Shown here in pieces: positions 28,546 through 37,819 of a stretch of DNA of 64,000 bases. Under the pieces are notes generated by a model. That model was not told where the DNA came from, searched no databases, and was given only the letters and a program-made list of their open reading frames with translations. This stretch comes from a bacterium (lineage in GTDB: Bacteria; Cyanobacteriota; Vampirovibrionia; Obscuribacterales; Obscuribacteraceae). The stretch spans positions 152,196-216,195 of the forward strand of contig JAGOSY010000007.1 in assembly GCA_018062085.1 (NCBI GenBank). The letters run 5' to 3'. The stretch's first letter is position 1. Every line of letters begins with the position of its first letter. Position numbers and translations under genes: made by a program.

Positions 28546-28867
28546 CGTAGCACTCAGACAAGCAGCTGTGTGCTCCTTGTACTAATCAATGTGTCTAAGG
28601 TGTAGTAATTGTCCTGATTGTCTTATAGAGGCCCTACTGTTGTAACCCAGAGGTCGCCTAAAGCTCTATTGGGGATTACCCTAGTCTTGATTGCTCTTAG
28701 AAGATCGGCTGGTTTAGACAGGCAATCTTAGACCGGACATCTTAGACCGGACATTTTAGACCAGACATTTTAGACCAGACATTGTTAAGTTGTTTGCGGC
28801 TTCTTGGGTTGGCGGGATATGTCCATGCTGCATCTGGGTACATAAAAATGTTTGCTGTGGTGATTAA
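28546..28867. other. Intergenic region between divergent genes
   Basis: About 320 bp between the divergent kinase operon and the DUF1152 gene. Apart from the 14-bp tandem repeats listed separately, I see no open frame with coding character and no strong -10/-35 pair. It must hold the promoters of both units. Confidence 0.6.
28713..28782. repeat. 14-bp tandem repeat, five copies
   Basis: Consensus YTTAGACCRGACAT. Two identical copies CTTAGACCGGACAT (28727-28740, 28741-28754), two identical copies TTTAGACCAGACAT (28755-28768, 28769-28782) and one degenerate copy TTTAGACAGGCAAT (28713-28726). The copies differ pairwise, indicating stepwise expansion. Confidence 0.9.
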
Positions 28868-29809
28868 GTGCTAGAGCCGCCTTTTATCAAACAATTGAAG
28901 GGCTGTAAGAATGTCTTGCTTGTCGGAGCTGGTGGCGGCTTTGACATATTCATGGGCCTGCCGTTGTTTTTTGCCTTGCTTGACGCGGGCATCAACGTGC
29001 ATTTAGCCAATCTCTCTTTTTCTTTTCGCCACGGTGAAATATCAGGTAAAAGACTTAGCGAAAATGTAGTTGAAGTCACTGCCGGGTCGAAAGGCAATGA
29101 GTATTATTTTCCTGAAGGCTACTTGGCTCAGTGGCTTAGCCGCAAGCGTTTAGATAGACCGATTTATTGTATCCGTCCGACCTCGGTACCAGAGCTTGTG
29201 CAAAGTTATGAGCTTTTGCAGCAACATCTGCAGTTCGACATGATGGTGCTTATGGATGGTGGCGTTGATTCGCTCATGCGCGGCGATGAGTCGAGTATTG
29301 GTAGTCCTGTTGAAGATATGATGAGCTTGGCTGCTTCACTGCGAATAGATACACCGAGTCAATTGATATGCTTAGGGCTTGGGGCTGAAACCGATCTTTG
29401 TCACCTCTATGCACTAGAAACGGTGGCACAGTTAATCAAGTCTAAGGCATTTCTTGGTGGGCTGATGCTTAGCCCTGATATGCCCGAAGTGCAGAAATTT
29501 TCCGAGGCCACTGAGTATGTCTTCCTCGAAATGCGTGGCTATGAAAGTGTCATTTGCAGCTCGATTCTTTCTGCTTTTGAAGGACATTTCGGCGATTACC
29601 ACCGCACCCGCAGAACAATTGGCACCGAACTGTGGATTAGTCCGTTGATGCTTCTCTACATGTCTTTTGATGTCTCTAAGGTGGCTGCCAACATTCTCTA
29701 TTTCGATGATCTAGCTGCTTGCGAAACTCTCACTCAGGTGCGCACTGTGATTGGCGAGTTTCGCACTAAAACAGCAAGGCGCAAGACCCCATCTTTTCCG
29801 CTTAGATAG
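28868..29809 (+). CDS. DUF1152 family protein
   Basis: 313 aa from GTG 28868. The N-terminus NVLLVGAGGGFDIFMGLPLFFAL matches the nucleotide-binding-like Rossmann glycine loop of DUF1152 proteins, and DMMVLMDGGVDSLMRGDE with GSPVEDMMSL in the middle is typical of the family. Cytoplasmic; the family has no established biochemical role. It stands alone, downstream of the tandem repeat region and convergent with the DUF4239-like gene. Confidence 0.8.
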   Translation: MLEPPFIKQLKGCKNVLLVGAGGGFDIFMGLPLFFALLDAGINVHLANLSFSFRHGEISGKRLSENVVEVTAGSKGNEYYFPEGYLAQWLSRKRLDRPIYCIRPTSVPELVQSYELLQQHLQFDMMVLMDGGVDSLMRGDESSIGSPVEDMMSLAASLRIDTPSQLICLGLGAETDLCHLYALETVAQLIKSKAFLGGLMLSPDMPEVQKFSEATEYVFLEMRGYESVICSSILSAFEGHFGDYHRTRRTIGTELWISPLMLLYMSFDVSKVAANILYFDDLAACETLTQVRTVIGEFRTKTARRKTPSFPLR

Positions 29810-29820
29810 ATTCAGAAGAG

Positions 29821-30597
29821 CTATGGTGGGCCCAACTGCTTTTGTAAATCTAACATTGGTTGCTGGCTGGCTCTGATCAGGCCTTCTTGCGGCCGATCAA
29901 GATCTGCTACCAGCAGCATAACTAGTGAAAATGTCACTATTAAGACTATAGTTTCTACCCAGCTTCGGTTACCAGAGAGACCAAAGTAAAAGCCCACGCT
30001 TGCCATGGCTAAGGCAGAGACGGCAAAAAGTACGAGCCAAACTGAAAGAGGAACGCGAGAGTGCATGCCCAGGGTTATTCGCTTGGCATGCATATCGATT
30101 ACTTCGTTTAGAGAGCTAATGTAAAGCCCCGATATTGGAGTCGGGCGCTCTTTCCCGAGCTTTGCCGCGCTTGACCAGAGCTCACTTTGTAATTGCTCTG
30201 ACCTTGATACGACTTGTTCAAATTCGGCTGCTCGTCGAACACCGTTTGCGCGTAGTTGTACATACTCGCGCAGTAGTTTTCTTGCTTGTTCTTTGGCGGG
30301 ACTATCAAAAAAATCGGCCCGTAAATAAGTAGTGCCAATGGCATTGGCTTCATCCAAAACCGCCTCGCGTCTGTCATCGAAGCGATTGATTGCAACATTA
30401 AAAGTAAAGCCGAGCATGAAGGCAAGCAGACCAAGAATTGATGCCACGACTGTACCAAGTGGTGCGTCAGGCTCTTTCGGGTCTTTCTTTCGGCGATGCC
30501 CTCCTACCCTGTAGCCACATTCGGTCCAAAGGAGAGAGAGTAAAAGGACAGTGGTGAAAAATGCCCATAAGGGTAAGCTGTCGAATGGGTGCATCAA
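29821..30597 (-). CDS. DUF4239-like (bestrophin-like) membrane protein
   Basis: 258 aa with four hydrophobic helices: residues about 10-25, 47-68, 185-205 and 215-232. Between helices 2 and 3 is a charged helical domain starting NRFDDRREAVLDEANAIGTTYLRA, which is the hallmark of the DUF4239 family. Family members are predicted integral membrane proteins of unknown function, sometimes described as bestrophin-like. No operon partner. Confidence 0.8.
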   Translation of the reverse strand: MMHPFDSLPLWAFFTTVLLLSLLWTECGYRVGGHRRKKDPKEPDAPLGTVVASILGLLAFMLGFTFNVAINRFDDRREAVLDEANAIGTTYLRADFFDSPAKEQARKLLREYVQLRANGVRRAAEFEQVVSRSEQLQSELWSSAAKLGKERPTPISGLYISSLNEVIDMHAKRITLGMHSRVPLSVWLVLFAVSALAMASVGFYFGLSGNRSWVETIVLIVTFSLVMLLVADLDRPQEGLIRASQQPMLDLQKQLGPP

Positions 30598-31144
30598 CTA
30601 TACTCTTTGAGTAATTGCAAGCTGTGAGCAATTGCAATTGCTATACCCATTAATATCGCTGACATTACAGAAACGGCCGAATCTCCTGAAAATCAACCCT
30701 TAAGAGGGTTATGCTTGGGATCGGCCGTTTGAGAAGCTTTTATTGGTTTCTTTAACCATTTCTCTTTTCATTTATTCTTTAGACATCCTTTTCTCTTGCA
30801 CTATTATTTTAGTACTACGGCCCCTTGTCACCATCATTCCGAGTAATGATCTATTTTCGCTAAAGAATCAGACTTAGGGTCGATGCAAAATGGAGGAAGC
30901 CTTAACAAACTATTGCCTTTTTTCAAAAAGAAGGTAATGTAGAGGCATGAGACATTAACTGACTACCAATGGTCTGCGACTTCTTGCCCTATGGGCTCGG
31001 CGCACGCTGTTGGTTTTTTTGTGCCCAATTTCACAAGAGACGGGGCATATTTCGTTTTTGAGCAAGTTGATTTTTGCTTTTAAGAGAGCATTTTGTCTCA
31101 TAGTAAAGAACAGATTGGCGATTCAAATCGCCCAAGAGGAACAG
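30598..31144. other. Long intergenic region
   Basis: Roughly 550 bp between two divergent genes. It holds a nested stem-loop (separate entry, 30671-30730) and a long pyrimidine-rich plus-strand tract (30731-30830). No credible protein frame; the open frame upstream of the MATE start has no coding character. Confidence 0.6.
30671..30730. ncRNA. Candidate structured RNA element (nested stem-loop)
   Basis: A perfect 10-bp outer stem (AAACGGCCGA 30671-30680 with TCGGCCGTTT 30721-30730) encloses a perfect inner hairpin (AACCCT 30695-30700, loop TAAG, AGGGTT 30705-30710); the bases between partly extend the outer stem. It is symmetric, so strand is uncertain. No known RNA class recognised. Confidence 0.45.
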
Positions 31145-32584
31145 ATGAACGCACACATAAGTGAACTAAACATGGAAGTCGATGTAGATGTTGGTTTGGT
31201 CGAGAATAATGCGACCGAAAAATCCCCCGTAGCTAGTGATGAAGCGATCACCAAGGGCTCTCTGTGGCTTGCTATCTGGACACTTTCGTGGCCATTGTTC
31301 TTGAACATGGTGACGATTGCTTTTGCCAGCTTTGCTGATATTTGGGTGGCGGGAAAACTTGGCTCTGAAGCTCAAGCTGCTGTTGGTGTCAGTGGGCAGA
31401 TATCTATCTTTATGATACTGCTGGCAGTGGCTCTGTCATCAGGTACGAACGCGCTCGTTAGTCGATTCTGGGGTGAAGGCGATAAAGAGAAAACCATTGT
31501 GGCTGCTCGGCAAGCGCTTTTGTTCTCCGTTTTGTTTGGCGTCTGCTCTGCGGGGCTAGGGCTAGTTTTATGTCGGCCACTTTTGCATTTGCTTGGTGCT
31601 TCGCCTGCAGTGGAAGAGCTTGGTTGGGACTATTTGAAATTTGATTTGTTAGCCCAGCTACCATTCACAGTGCTCTGGGTCAGCAATTCTATTTTTCGGG
31701 CGCGTGGTAATACCAGAGTGCCGATGATAGTTATGATGCTCATTACAGCTCAAGTTATTGCCTTAGATTATCTATTGTGCATTAAGCCATTTCACTTAGG
31801 TGTGGCTGGAATTGGCATGTCTTGGGGTATCGCCAGCATTCTTGGCTTAACTCTTTCGCTCTTTCTATTGAAGCGCTCTGATTTAGGTGAATGCCTAAAT
31901 TTGAGAAAGATGATCAGTGAAGCATCTGTAGATTGGTTCAAGAGATTAATGAAAATTGGCATTCCAGCGTGCGTGCAAGATTTAGCTTGGGTGGGCGGCA
32001 ACGGCGTACTCTTGGTGATATTTGCCCACACCATGCATCCCACTGCAACTGAAGCTGCTTGGGGCATTGGTTGGCGTCTTGAAGAGATGCTTGGTGGTTT
32101 TCCTGTCTATGCTTTGAGTATGGCTGTAGCCACAATCGTTGGTCAGAATCTTGGTGCTAAACAGCCAGAAAGAGCAGCATTAGCTGGTTGGCAGGTGGCC
32201 TTAGTTGGTGCTGGGCTGAATGGTATCATTGCCATGGTGCTCTTCTTTGGTGCTCGGCAGTTGGCCGGGGCAATGACGAGCGACCCGCTGGTGCTCGAAT
32301 ATACAGTACAGTATCTTCGAGTAGTGGGCCTAGCTCAACCATTTGTGGCTATATGGCTGATTTTGATGGGCGCTATGAATGGTGCGGGCTATACAAAATG
32401 GCCGATGTGGGCATCAGTTATTTGCCTGGCCGTGATTCGTCTGCCTTTGGCTTGGTTGCTCACTATTACCTTTGGCATGGGGCCGATTGGCTGCTGGTAT
32501 GCGGTAGCTATTCCTGCTGTGCTGTTGGGGCTGCTCATGCTCTGGCAATTCAAAGTTGGTACTTGGAAGTTGCAGCAAGTGTAA
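31145..32584 (+). CDS. MATE family efflux transporter
   Basis: 479 aa from ATG 31145, chosen because AGAGGA lies 5 nt upstream; the open frame extends 45 codons further without coding character. About twelve membrane helices, beginning SLWLAIWTLSWPLFLNMVTIAFASFADIWV, with MATE hallmarks such as the GSEAQAAVGVSGQI segment after helix 1, ALSSGTNALVSRFWGEGD, and the second-half counterpart AVATIVGQNLGAKQPERA. Predicted to export small organic molecules in exchange for Na+ or H+. Inner membrane; substrate unknown. An inverted repeat follows at 32648. Confidence 0.92.
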   Translation: MNAHISELNMEVDVDVGLVENNATEKSPVASDEAITKGSLWLAIWTLSWPLFLNMVTIAFASFADIWVAGKLGSEAQAAVGVSGQISIFMILLAVALSSGTNALVSRFWGEGDKEKTIVAARQALLFSVLFGVCSAGLGLVLCRPLLHLLGASPAVEELGWDYLKFDLLAQLPFTVLWVSNSIFRARGNTRVPMIVMMLITAQVIALDYLLCIKPFHLGVAGIGMSWGIASILGLTLSLFLLKRSDLGECLNLRKMISEASVDWFKRLMKIGIPACVQDLAWVGGNGVLLVIFAHTMHPTATEAAWGIGWRLEEMLGGFPVYALSMAVATIVGQNLGAKQPERAALAGWQVALVGAGLNGIIAMVLFFGARQLAGAMTSDPLVLEYTVQYLRVVGLAQPFVAIWLILMGAMNGAGYTKWPMWASVICLAVIRLPLAWLLTITFGMGPIGCWYAVAIPAVLLGLLMLWQFKVGTWKLQQV

Positions 32585-32647
32585 TTAGCTCTCGGCGGAA
32601 TAAGATTAGCCTGGGGCTTGACAAGGTTGAGCTTTGGTACTACATTT

Positions 32648-32676
32648 GACGAGTCAGAAACTTATTCTGACTCGTC
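32648..32676. repeat. Perfect 11-bp inverted repeat
   Basis: GACGAGTCAGA (32648-32658) and TCTGACTCGTC (32666-32676) with a 7-nt loop, 64 bp after the MATE stop. No T-run follows on either strand. Confidence 0.8.
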
Positions 32677-32789
32677 CGCCACTTACCACCGAAAATAAAC
32701 ACGGTTTGACCGTCAATCATATTTGCTTTGTATTCAGCGCTTTGCTCTGAATGCACACTTGCAGTCATGTCTTCATTCTGAGGCCGTGC

Positions 32790-32963
32790 ATGTTAGTGCT
32801 CAGCAAATTTGTTGCGGTCACAATTGCCATGCTTTGCAGCACTTTGCTGTTCTGCGTAGTGCCTGCTCGTCAGGCACTACGACGACCTGAATTGTACTGT
32901 CTTGCCTGGTTAGATCTGCCTAGCTTGGCTTTGCCAAAGGCATTGCTCACGCTTGGTGGATAG
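32790..32963 (+). CDS. Possible small membrane or exported peptide
   Basis: 57 codons from ATG 32790 with GAGG 7 nt upstream. The first 25 residues (MLVLSKFVAVTIAMLCSTLL) look like a membrane segment or signal peptide. The frame runs through the 32855-32881 hairpin, which argues against it. No homologue recognised. Confidence 0.22.
   Translation: MLVLSKFVAVTIAMLCSTLLFCVVPARQALRRPELYCLAWLDLPSLALPKALLTLGG
32855..32881. repeat. Perfect 11-bp inverted repeat
   Basis: CGTAGTGCCTG (32855-32865), loop CTCGT, CAGGCACTACG (32871-32881). A strong hairpin in RNA of either strand; no T-tract. Confidence 0.8.
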
Positions 32964-33108
32964 CTTTGCTAAGAGCATTGGGCCGGCACACTTACTACCA
33001 ACATTATTACTACTAGCGTGCTGAGCGCCATGGTATGTCATTCGCGTTTGCTCTTTTGTGCAAGTGTTGATGCTATGCCGTCGTGCGAAAGCATTTGAGG
33101 ATATTGCA

Positions 33109-35955
33109 ATGCAAATTACTAAGGATGAACAAAGACAAACTGAAGATTCTGCTATTAGCCCTGCTACTAAACCTACTACTACTACTACTACTACTACTAA
33201 ATCGACTTCTGGCTCAATTTCAGCTCAAGCGCCAACAAAGCGCAGCCCACTTGTTGGGCCAGTCTACAGCATAAGTAAGAGAAACAATAAGCAGAAAAAT
33301 TCGCCTGAAAATCACCACTTTACTAAAAGTATGAAGACCACAATTGCGGCTGTGACCGTAACTGCTTCTCTCATCGGAGCGGCTACTACTATCTCTAGCT
33401 TCGCTCACTCTGTGGCGCCCACTCTAGCGCCAGCCCCAGTTTTTGGTACCGTCGGAGGTGTAGCTGTAAGTTATGACGGTGATGGTATCTGCACCAAAGC
33501 TAGTGTTGCCCAGGTAGACCCTGACTATATGGCACCACTTGCTGCCCTTGGTGCCGATGGTCGACCCATAGGTCAGTGCCCACTTAGCCACACAACAATG
33601 GATGCAAAGTTGAGTGGCTATGTGGCCAGAGTGAATGTCACTCAGGTTTTCACAAATCCTTATAAAGAGAGAATAGAAGCGGTATACAGCTTCCCTCTTT
33701 CTGATGATAGTGCCGTAGATGATATGACTATTAAGATCGGCGAGCGTACTATTAAGGGTGAAATTAAGACAAGAGAAGCGGCAAGACAAATCTATGACAA
33801 TGCTAAGAATACTGGGCACACTGCCGCTCTACTAAATCAGGAACGCACCAATATTTTTACTCAACATGTGGCTAATATCGATCCCGGTAAGTCGATTGTA
33901 GTGCAACTTTCTTATGTTGAGCTGCTCAAATTTGAGGACGGCAAATATACTTTTGCTATGCCAACGACAATTGGTCCTCGCTTTTTCCCAAACACTGCTG
34001 TCGATAGCGATACTTCTGCTGCTGTTAGTTCATCTAATGCTCTTGCACAGGTGCTTTCTGGAAACAACTTGGTGATTGGCTCAGACCCGAACCCCCAAGG
34101 TCGTATAGAACCAACCATCGCTTCTCAAAATCTCTCTATCAATGTTGATGTTAATGCCGGTATGCCAATTAAAAATGTTAGCTCTAAGCTTTTTCCAATT
34201 ATGGTAGATAAGCAAAATGCTAGTCATTCTGTGGTGTCGTTGCAGAAATCACAGAACTATCCAAACAAAGATTTTGTTTTGACCTACGAGTTAGATAATC
34301 CTGATGCTCTTAAGAGTGGCTATCTGACTTACCGTGATGAGACTGCTAAAGACAAAGATGGCTACGCTACTTTTATGCTGCTACCACCAGCCAAAGTAAC
34401 ACCAGCTACTGCTGCGCCTAAAGAGATGATTTTCTTGATTGACTGCAGCGGTTCGCAGAGTGGTAGGCCAATTGAGAAAGCCAAAGAAACTCTGCACTAT
34501 ATCGTCAATCATATGAATGCTCAAGATACCTTCCAGATTTTGGCGTTTAACGATCAAGTTGCGACTTTATCGGAGCGCCCGGTTCAGGCCGGTATGGCCG
34601 AGAAGATGCTGGCTCATAGCTTTATTAGTAGGCTTAATGCCACTGGTGGCACTTGGATGGCCCCTGCTGTAGAGCGCGTCTTGAAGCAAAAGAGCAAAGC
34701 CGGTGATGATCTCAAACGGTTGCGCATAGTTACTTTCATGACCGATGGTTATGTCGGAAACGATATTGAGATCATGAGTCTTATTCAAAAAGAAAGAAAA
34801 GACTCACGCTGGTTTGCCTTCGGCACCGGTGACGGTGTCAACCGCACTCTGATCGATAATGTTTCGAGACTAGGCGGCGGTGAGGCTGACTATGTATTAC
34901 TCGATAGTTCAGCTGAAGAGGTCGGTAAAAAGTTCTACTCGCGCATTGCCAGCCCAGCACTGACTGATGTTAATTTGAAGGCTGAGGGTATCGAGCTTTA
35001 TGATGTCTATCCAGGTGCTGTCAGTGATGTTTGGGCCAACAAGCCACTCTACTTTACTGCTCGCTATCGCGGCGCTGGACAGGGCAAAGTTGTGCTCACT
35101 GGGTATGCCAATGGCCGTCCTTATCAGCAGACCCTGGCTGTTACACTGCCATGGAGAGACACTACCAACAGCTCAATTGAAAAGGTCTGGGCAAGACAGA
35201 AAATAGATAACTTGACCGATCAAGATTTAGCTGGCTTGTCTAAGGGGCAGGTTAACCCTAGTATTGAAAAAGCTATCACCAAAGTAGCTTTAGACCATAA
35301 GTTGATGTCAGACTTCACCTCGTTTGTAGCGGTCGATAGCGCAGTTTATGGCGGCAAGAGCTTGCTCACTGTGCCGGTGATCAGCATGCCTGTGGAAGGA
35401 ACCGAGAGTTCTGTCGCTGCTCAGAACAATGCTCAGGCGACTACTTTTGCTGTTCAGAGTAGCCCTGCAAATGGTGCGATCTCCACGCCAAGTCCGGTTT
35501 ATGAGTCGTCTCCAGCCACCCAGCCTGTTAGTGACGGCACTGCGCCTACTCTGCAAGGAGCCACCAATGGCGCTATCTCCCCACCTCTTTCCAGCGCAGA
35601 GTGGGCCGATGGCAGTAACTATCAGTTAATGCAAGGCGCTACCAATGGCACCATCGGGCCACAAGGGGAGGACGCTATGGTAGTGAATGGAGTGAACACT
35701 GCCGGTACGGTTAGGGTTAACTATCTAGCTGACCTGGAGGCTCAGGCAAATCTCGTTGCCAATGCCATCGAGATACTAGGGGTAGTCTGGGGCAGCTGTA
35801 CCTTGGCTCTTTGCTTGATGCGAGGTAAGTCGGCACTCTCTGGTAGACGGACGAAACTGATTGCCGCAGTTATTGCGATTGCTATTGGCTTAGCTGTTCC
35901 TATGGGCTTAAATTGGTTTCTAACAGAACTTCATCATTCTTGTATCTTTAACTAG
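33109..35955 (+). CDS. VIT and von Willebrand type A domain membrane protein
   Basis: 948 aa from ATG 33109, chosen because GAGG lies 8 nt upstream. Residues 1-75 are polar and contain eight Thr encoded by an (ACT)8 run. A membrane segment follows (MKTTIAAVTVTASLIGAATTI). The VIT (inter-alpha-trypsin) domain spans about 130-250 (SGYVARVNVTQVFTNPY, then YSFPL). The VWA domain has an intact MIDAS: IDCSGSQSG near 444 and FMTDG near 541. Near the C-terminus come three NGAIS/NGTIG imperfect repeats and two membrane helices (from about 880). The layout resembles PVIT/VIT-VWA proteins that bind partners in a metal-dependent way on the cell surface; no sortase motif is visible. A terminator follows. 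Confidence 0.88.
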   Translation: MQITKDEQRQTEDSAISPATKPTTTTTTTTKSTSGSISAQAPTKRSPLVGPVYSISKRNNKQKNSPENHHFTKSMKTTIAAVTVTASLIGAATTISSFAHSVAPTLAPAPVFGTVGGVAVSYDGDGICTKASVAQVDPDYMAPLAALGADGRPIGQCPLSHTTMDAKLSGYVARVNVTQVFTNPYKERIEAVYSFPLSDDSAVDDMTIKIGERTIKGEIKTREAARQIYDNAKNTGHTAALLNQERTNIFTQHVANIDPGKSIVVQLSYVELLKFEDGKYTFAMPTTIGPRFFPNTAVDSDTSAAVSSSNALAQVLSGNNLVIGSDPNPQGRIEPTIASQNLSINVDVNAGMPIKNVSSKLFPIMVDKQNASHSVVSLQKSQNYPNKDFVLTYELDNPDALKSGYLTYRDETAKDKDGYATFMLLPPAKVTPATAAPKEMIFLIDCSGSQSGRPIEKAKETLHYIVNHMNAQDTFQILAFNDQVATLSERPVQAGMAEKMLAHSFISRLNATGGTWMAPAVERVLKQKSKAGDDLKRLRIVTFMTDGYVGNDIEIMSLIQKERKDSRWFAFGTGDGVNRTLIDNVSRLGGGEADYVLLDSSAEEVGKKFYSRIASPALTDVNLKAEGIELYDVYPGAVSDVWANKPLYFTARYRGAGQGKVVLTGYANGRPYQQTLAVTLPWRDTTNSSIEKVWARQKIDNLTDQDLAGLSKGQVNPSIEKAITKVALDHKLMSDFTSFVAVDSAVYGGKSLLTVPVISMPVEGTESSVAAQNNAQATTFAVQSSPANGAISTPSPVYESSPATQPVSDGTAPTLQGATNGAISPPLSSAEWADGSNYQLMQGATNGTIGPQGEDAMVVNGVNTAGTVRVNYLADLEAQANLVANAIEILGVVWGSCTLALCLMRGKSALSGRRTKLIAAVIAIAIGLAVPMGLNWFLTELHHSCIFN
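33175..33198. repeat. (ACT)8 trinucleotide run in coding sequence
   Basis: Eight perfect ACT codons giving Thr8 in the N-terminal polar tail of the VIT/VWA protein. Slippage here would change length by whole codons and keep frame. Confidence 0.95.
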
Positions 35956-35999
35956 TTTGTATATTTAACTAGCTAAGGGTCAAGCAAATCGTGCAGAAG

Positions 36000-36033
36000 A
36001 ATGGGCGGTCAGAAATGGCTTTGCCCATTTTTC
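36000..36033 (+). terminator. Probable intrinsic terminator of the VIT/VWA gene
   Basis: AATGGGC (36000-36006) and GCCCATT (36023-36029) pair across a 16-nt loop and run into TTTTTCTTT. It is 45 bp after the stop codon. Confidence 0.7.
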
Positions 36034-36115
36034 TTTGCCTTAGTTTTTCACTTAAGCCAGTTTGTGGCATATTGTGGACGGCGGTCTACTTCGAATATTG
36101 GCTGTGAGGTTTCAA

Positions 36116-37819
36116 ATGATAACCAAGAGAGTAAGCGACCAGTTTATTACGTTTCCGGTTCATGACGTGGCTGCTGTTACAAGTTCGAAGGAAACCTGGA
36201 AGGCTTATGAGGGAATCAATGCTCTGTTGAGTGGGGCGGAGGGAAAGGGCTTTCGTGCCATTCTCAGTTGCTCTGGTTACAACTCTAATACTGTTCGTCA
36301 GATTACCAATCATGCCCTTATTGAGGCCGTGCACACGGCTTTTGCGGAGCATCGTCCCCTTTCGCTCTCGCCTGATATGTTATGGATAACTATCATGCAG
36401 GGCGTCGCTCAGCATGTTCATAACAATCCGGAGAGCTTGCGCAAAAGATTAGTTTCGCACCAGGGCAAAATGCAGCTTGCTCTTGGTGTTGTTGGATTTA
36501 ACCCCGATTCTCCAGAAAGTGATTGGCAAGGGCTCATTGATGGCCTTGGTGGGTTGTTGAAAGCAAATATTGGCGAAACTTATGACGAGCTTATGGCTGA
36601 TTTTAGCACCACCGGGCCCCTTGAGAAAACGGTGTGCGCAATTACAATTCTCGATGCCTATGAGGCATACTTTGAGTATGTCGTTTATTGCATCTGCGGT
36701 ATTCCCTCAATTACTTTAGAAGGTTCAGTCAGCGATTGGCAACGCTTGAGAGAAAAAATTGAAATCTTGGCGCATTTTGAGATGGATTGGTGGCTTTCAA
36801 GCTTGCGGCCTATTCTCGATCACTTTGTGCGTGCCGCCAACGGAGATGTCGACTCGGAGTATTGGCAGAACATTTACAAACTAAAGCAAGCTTACGGATG
36901 GGACAGAATTAACGGTTGGATTGCTCGTTTGATTCCTTATATTCGTCATGGTCAGACCGGTTCATTTAATGTTGTCAATCCATTGCTTAATAAGCCGTTC
37001 GCAATCGAATCTGACGAAGAATCTGCTGCCGCCCCAAGCTTTTTTGAGTATGTTCCTGGGTTGATATCGAACGAGCTTCCTAGTGGCTTGTCGATTGTGC
37101 CCTTCCGCTTCGAGGCAGGTACGCAATCACGCGAGATGCAGCTAATCGGTGGCTTCGTTGGTATTGAACAAGTAGGTGATAACCAAACAATCAGACCAAA
37201 GCTTGGCTGGGCTGTGCGCAAGGCTGGGCTTCTAGATAATTTGTTGGCTTCTTTGGGTGAGAATTGTGTCGTCAAACCTCCATTGGCCCACACAGAATTT
37301 GAGAAAGCATTGCAAGATTTGCGTAATAACAATAGTTTTGGTGGCATGCCCCTGCCCGGTGAGCTAAGTACATTTTACCGCAAATGTGATGGTATCAAAT
37401 TTAGTGCCCTATCGGCTGGCACATTTCGCTCAATGTCAGAATTAGAGCGGGTTTGTTCGCCTGGTGAGACTGACTATTATGCAAAGGAAATGGAGGAACT
37501 ACGACAGAAGTGCGCAGAGAAAGGTTTGAGTCTTGAGGAGCATCTGGAGGCTGAGCGCTTGGCGGAGCGCCGATTGAATTGCACCGACACACGTAAGTGG
37601 CTCGTGTTCTTCGATTTGCCGGATGGCAGCTACCTAGCTGTGGACTTGGAGCCTCGGTGTGAGCCAGAAGATACCGACTCTGATGGTTTTTATTCATCTA
37701 GTTCACCCCTTAAGCCTACGGTGCGAAGAATTGATCCAGTGGCGCAAACGAGCCACGTTGTCTTCAAAGGTATGATGGAAGCGCTGACTGGATTAATTGA
37801 GCGCAACGGTTGTCTTTGA
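36116..37819 (+). CDS. DUF4419 domain protein with C-terminal SUKH (SMI1/KNR4)-like domain
   Basis: 567 aa from ATG 36116, chosen for GAGG 8 nt upstream. The DUF4419 part (about 40-320) shows PLSLSPDMLWITIMQGVAQH and RLVSHQGKMQLALG. The last 170 residues begin FEKALQDLRNNNSF then GGMPLPGELSTFYRKCDGIKF, the core SUKH pattern, and continue with RKWLVFFDLPDGSYLAVDLEP. SUKH domains are frequent immunity proteins of polymorphic toxins and also general regulators; DUF4419 has no known activity. No toxin gene is adjacent. The stop TGA is followed directly by the ATG of the next gene (TGAATG), implying translational coupling with the membrane-protein pair. Confidence 0.8.
   Translation: MITKRVSDQFITFPVHDVAAVTSSKETWKAYEGINALLSGAEGKGFRAILSCSGYNSNTVRQITNHALIEAVHTAFAEHRPLSLSPDMLWITIMQGVAQHVHNNPESLRKRLVSHQGKMQLALGVVGFNPDSPESDWQGLIDGLGGLLKANIGETYDELMADFSTTGPLEKTVCAITILDAYEAYFEYVVYCICGIPSITLEGSVSDWQRLREKIEILAHFEMDWWLSSLRPILDHFVRAANGDVDSEYWQNIYKLKQAYGWDRINGWIARLIPYIRHGQTGSFNVVNPLLNKPFAIESDEESAAAPSFFEYVPGLISNELPSGLSIVPFRFEAGTQSREMQLIGGFVGIEQVGDNQTIRPKLGWAVRKAGLLDNLLASLGENCVVKPPLAHTEFEKALQDLRNNNSFGGMPLPGELSTFYRKCDGIKFSALSAGTFRSMSELERVCSPGETDYYAKEMEELRQKCAEKGLSLEEHLEAERLAERRLNCTDTRKWLVFFDLPDGSYLAVDLEPRCEPEDTDSDGFYSSSSPLKPTVRRIDPVAQTSHVVFKGMMEALTGLIERNGCL

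Larger units (their letters stand above)
32585..33108. other. Intergenic region with strong inverted repeats
   Basis: About 520 bp. It contains two perfect 11-bp hairpins (32648-32676 and 32855-32881) and one possible small open frame (32790-32963). Neither hairpin has a T-tract, so they are not typical intrinsic terminators. Confidence 0.6.

Noticed and set aside
28713..28782. CRISPR array
   Set aside because: 14-bp units with no spacers and no cas genes; simple tandem repeats.
32188..32649. 153-codon plus-strand frame at the end of the MATE gene
   Set aside because: Out of frame inside the transporter; composition is that of a shifted membrane-protein frame.
36086..36352. Minus-strand frame over the DUF4419 start
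   Set aside because: Antisense to a well-supported coding region with its own ribosome site.
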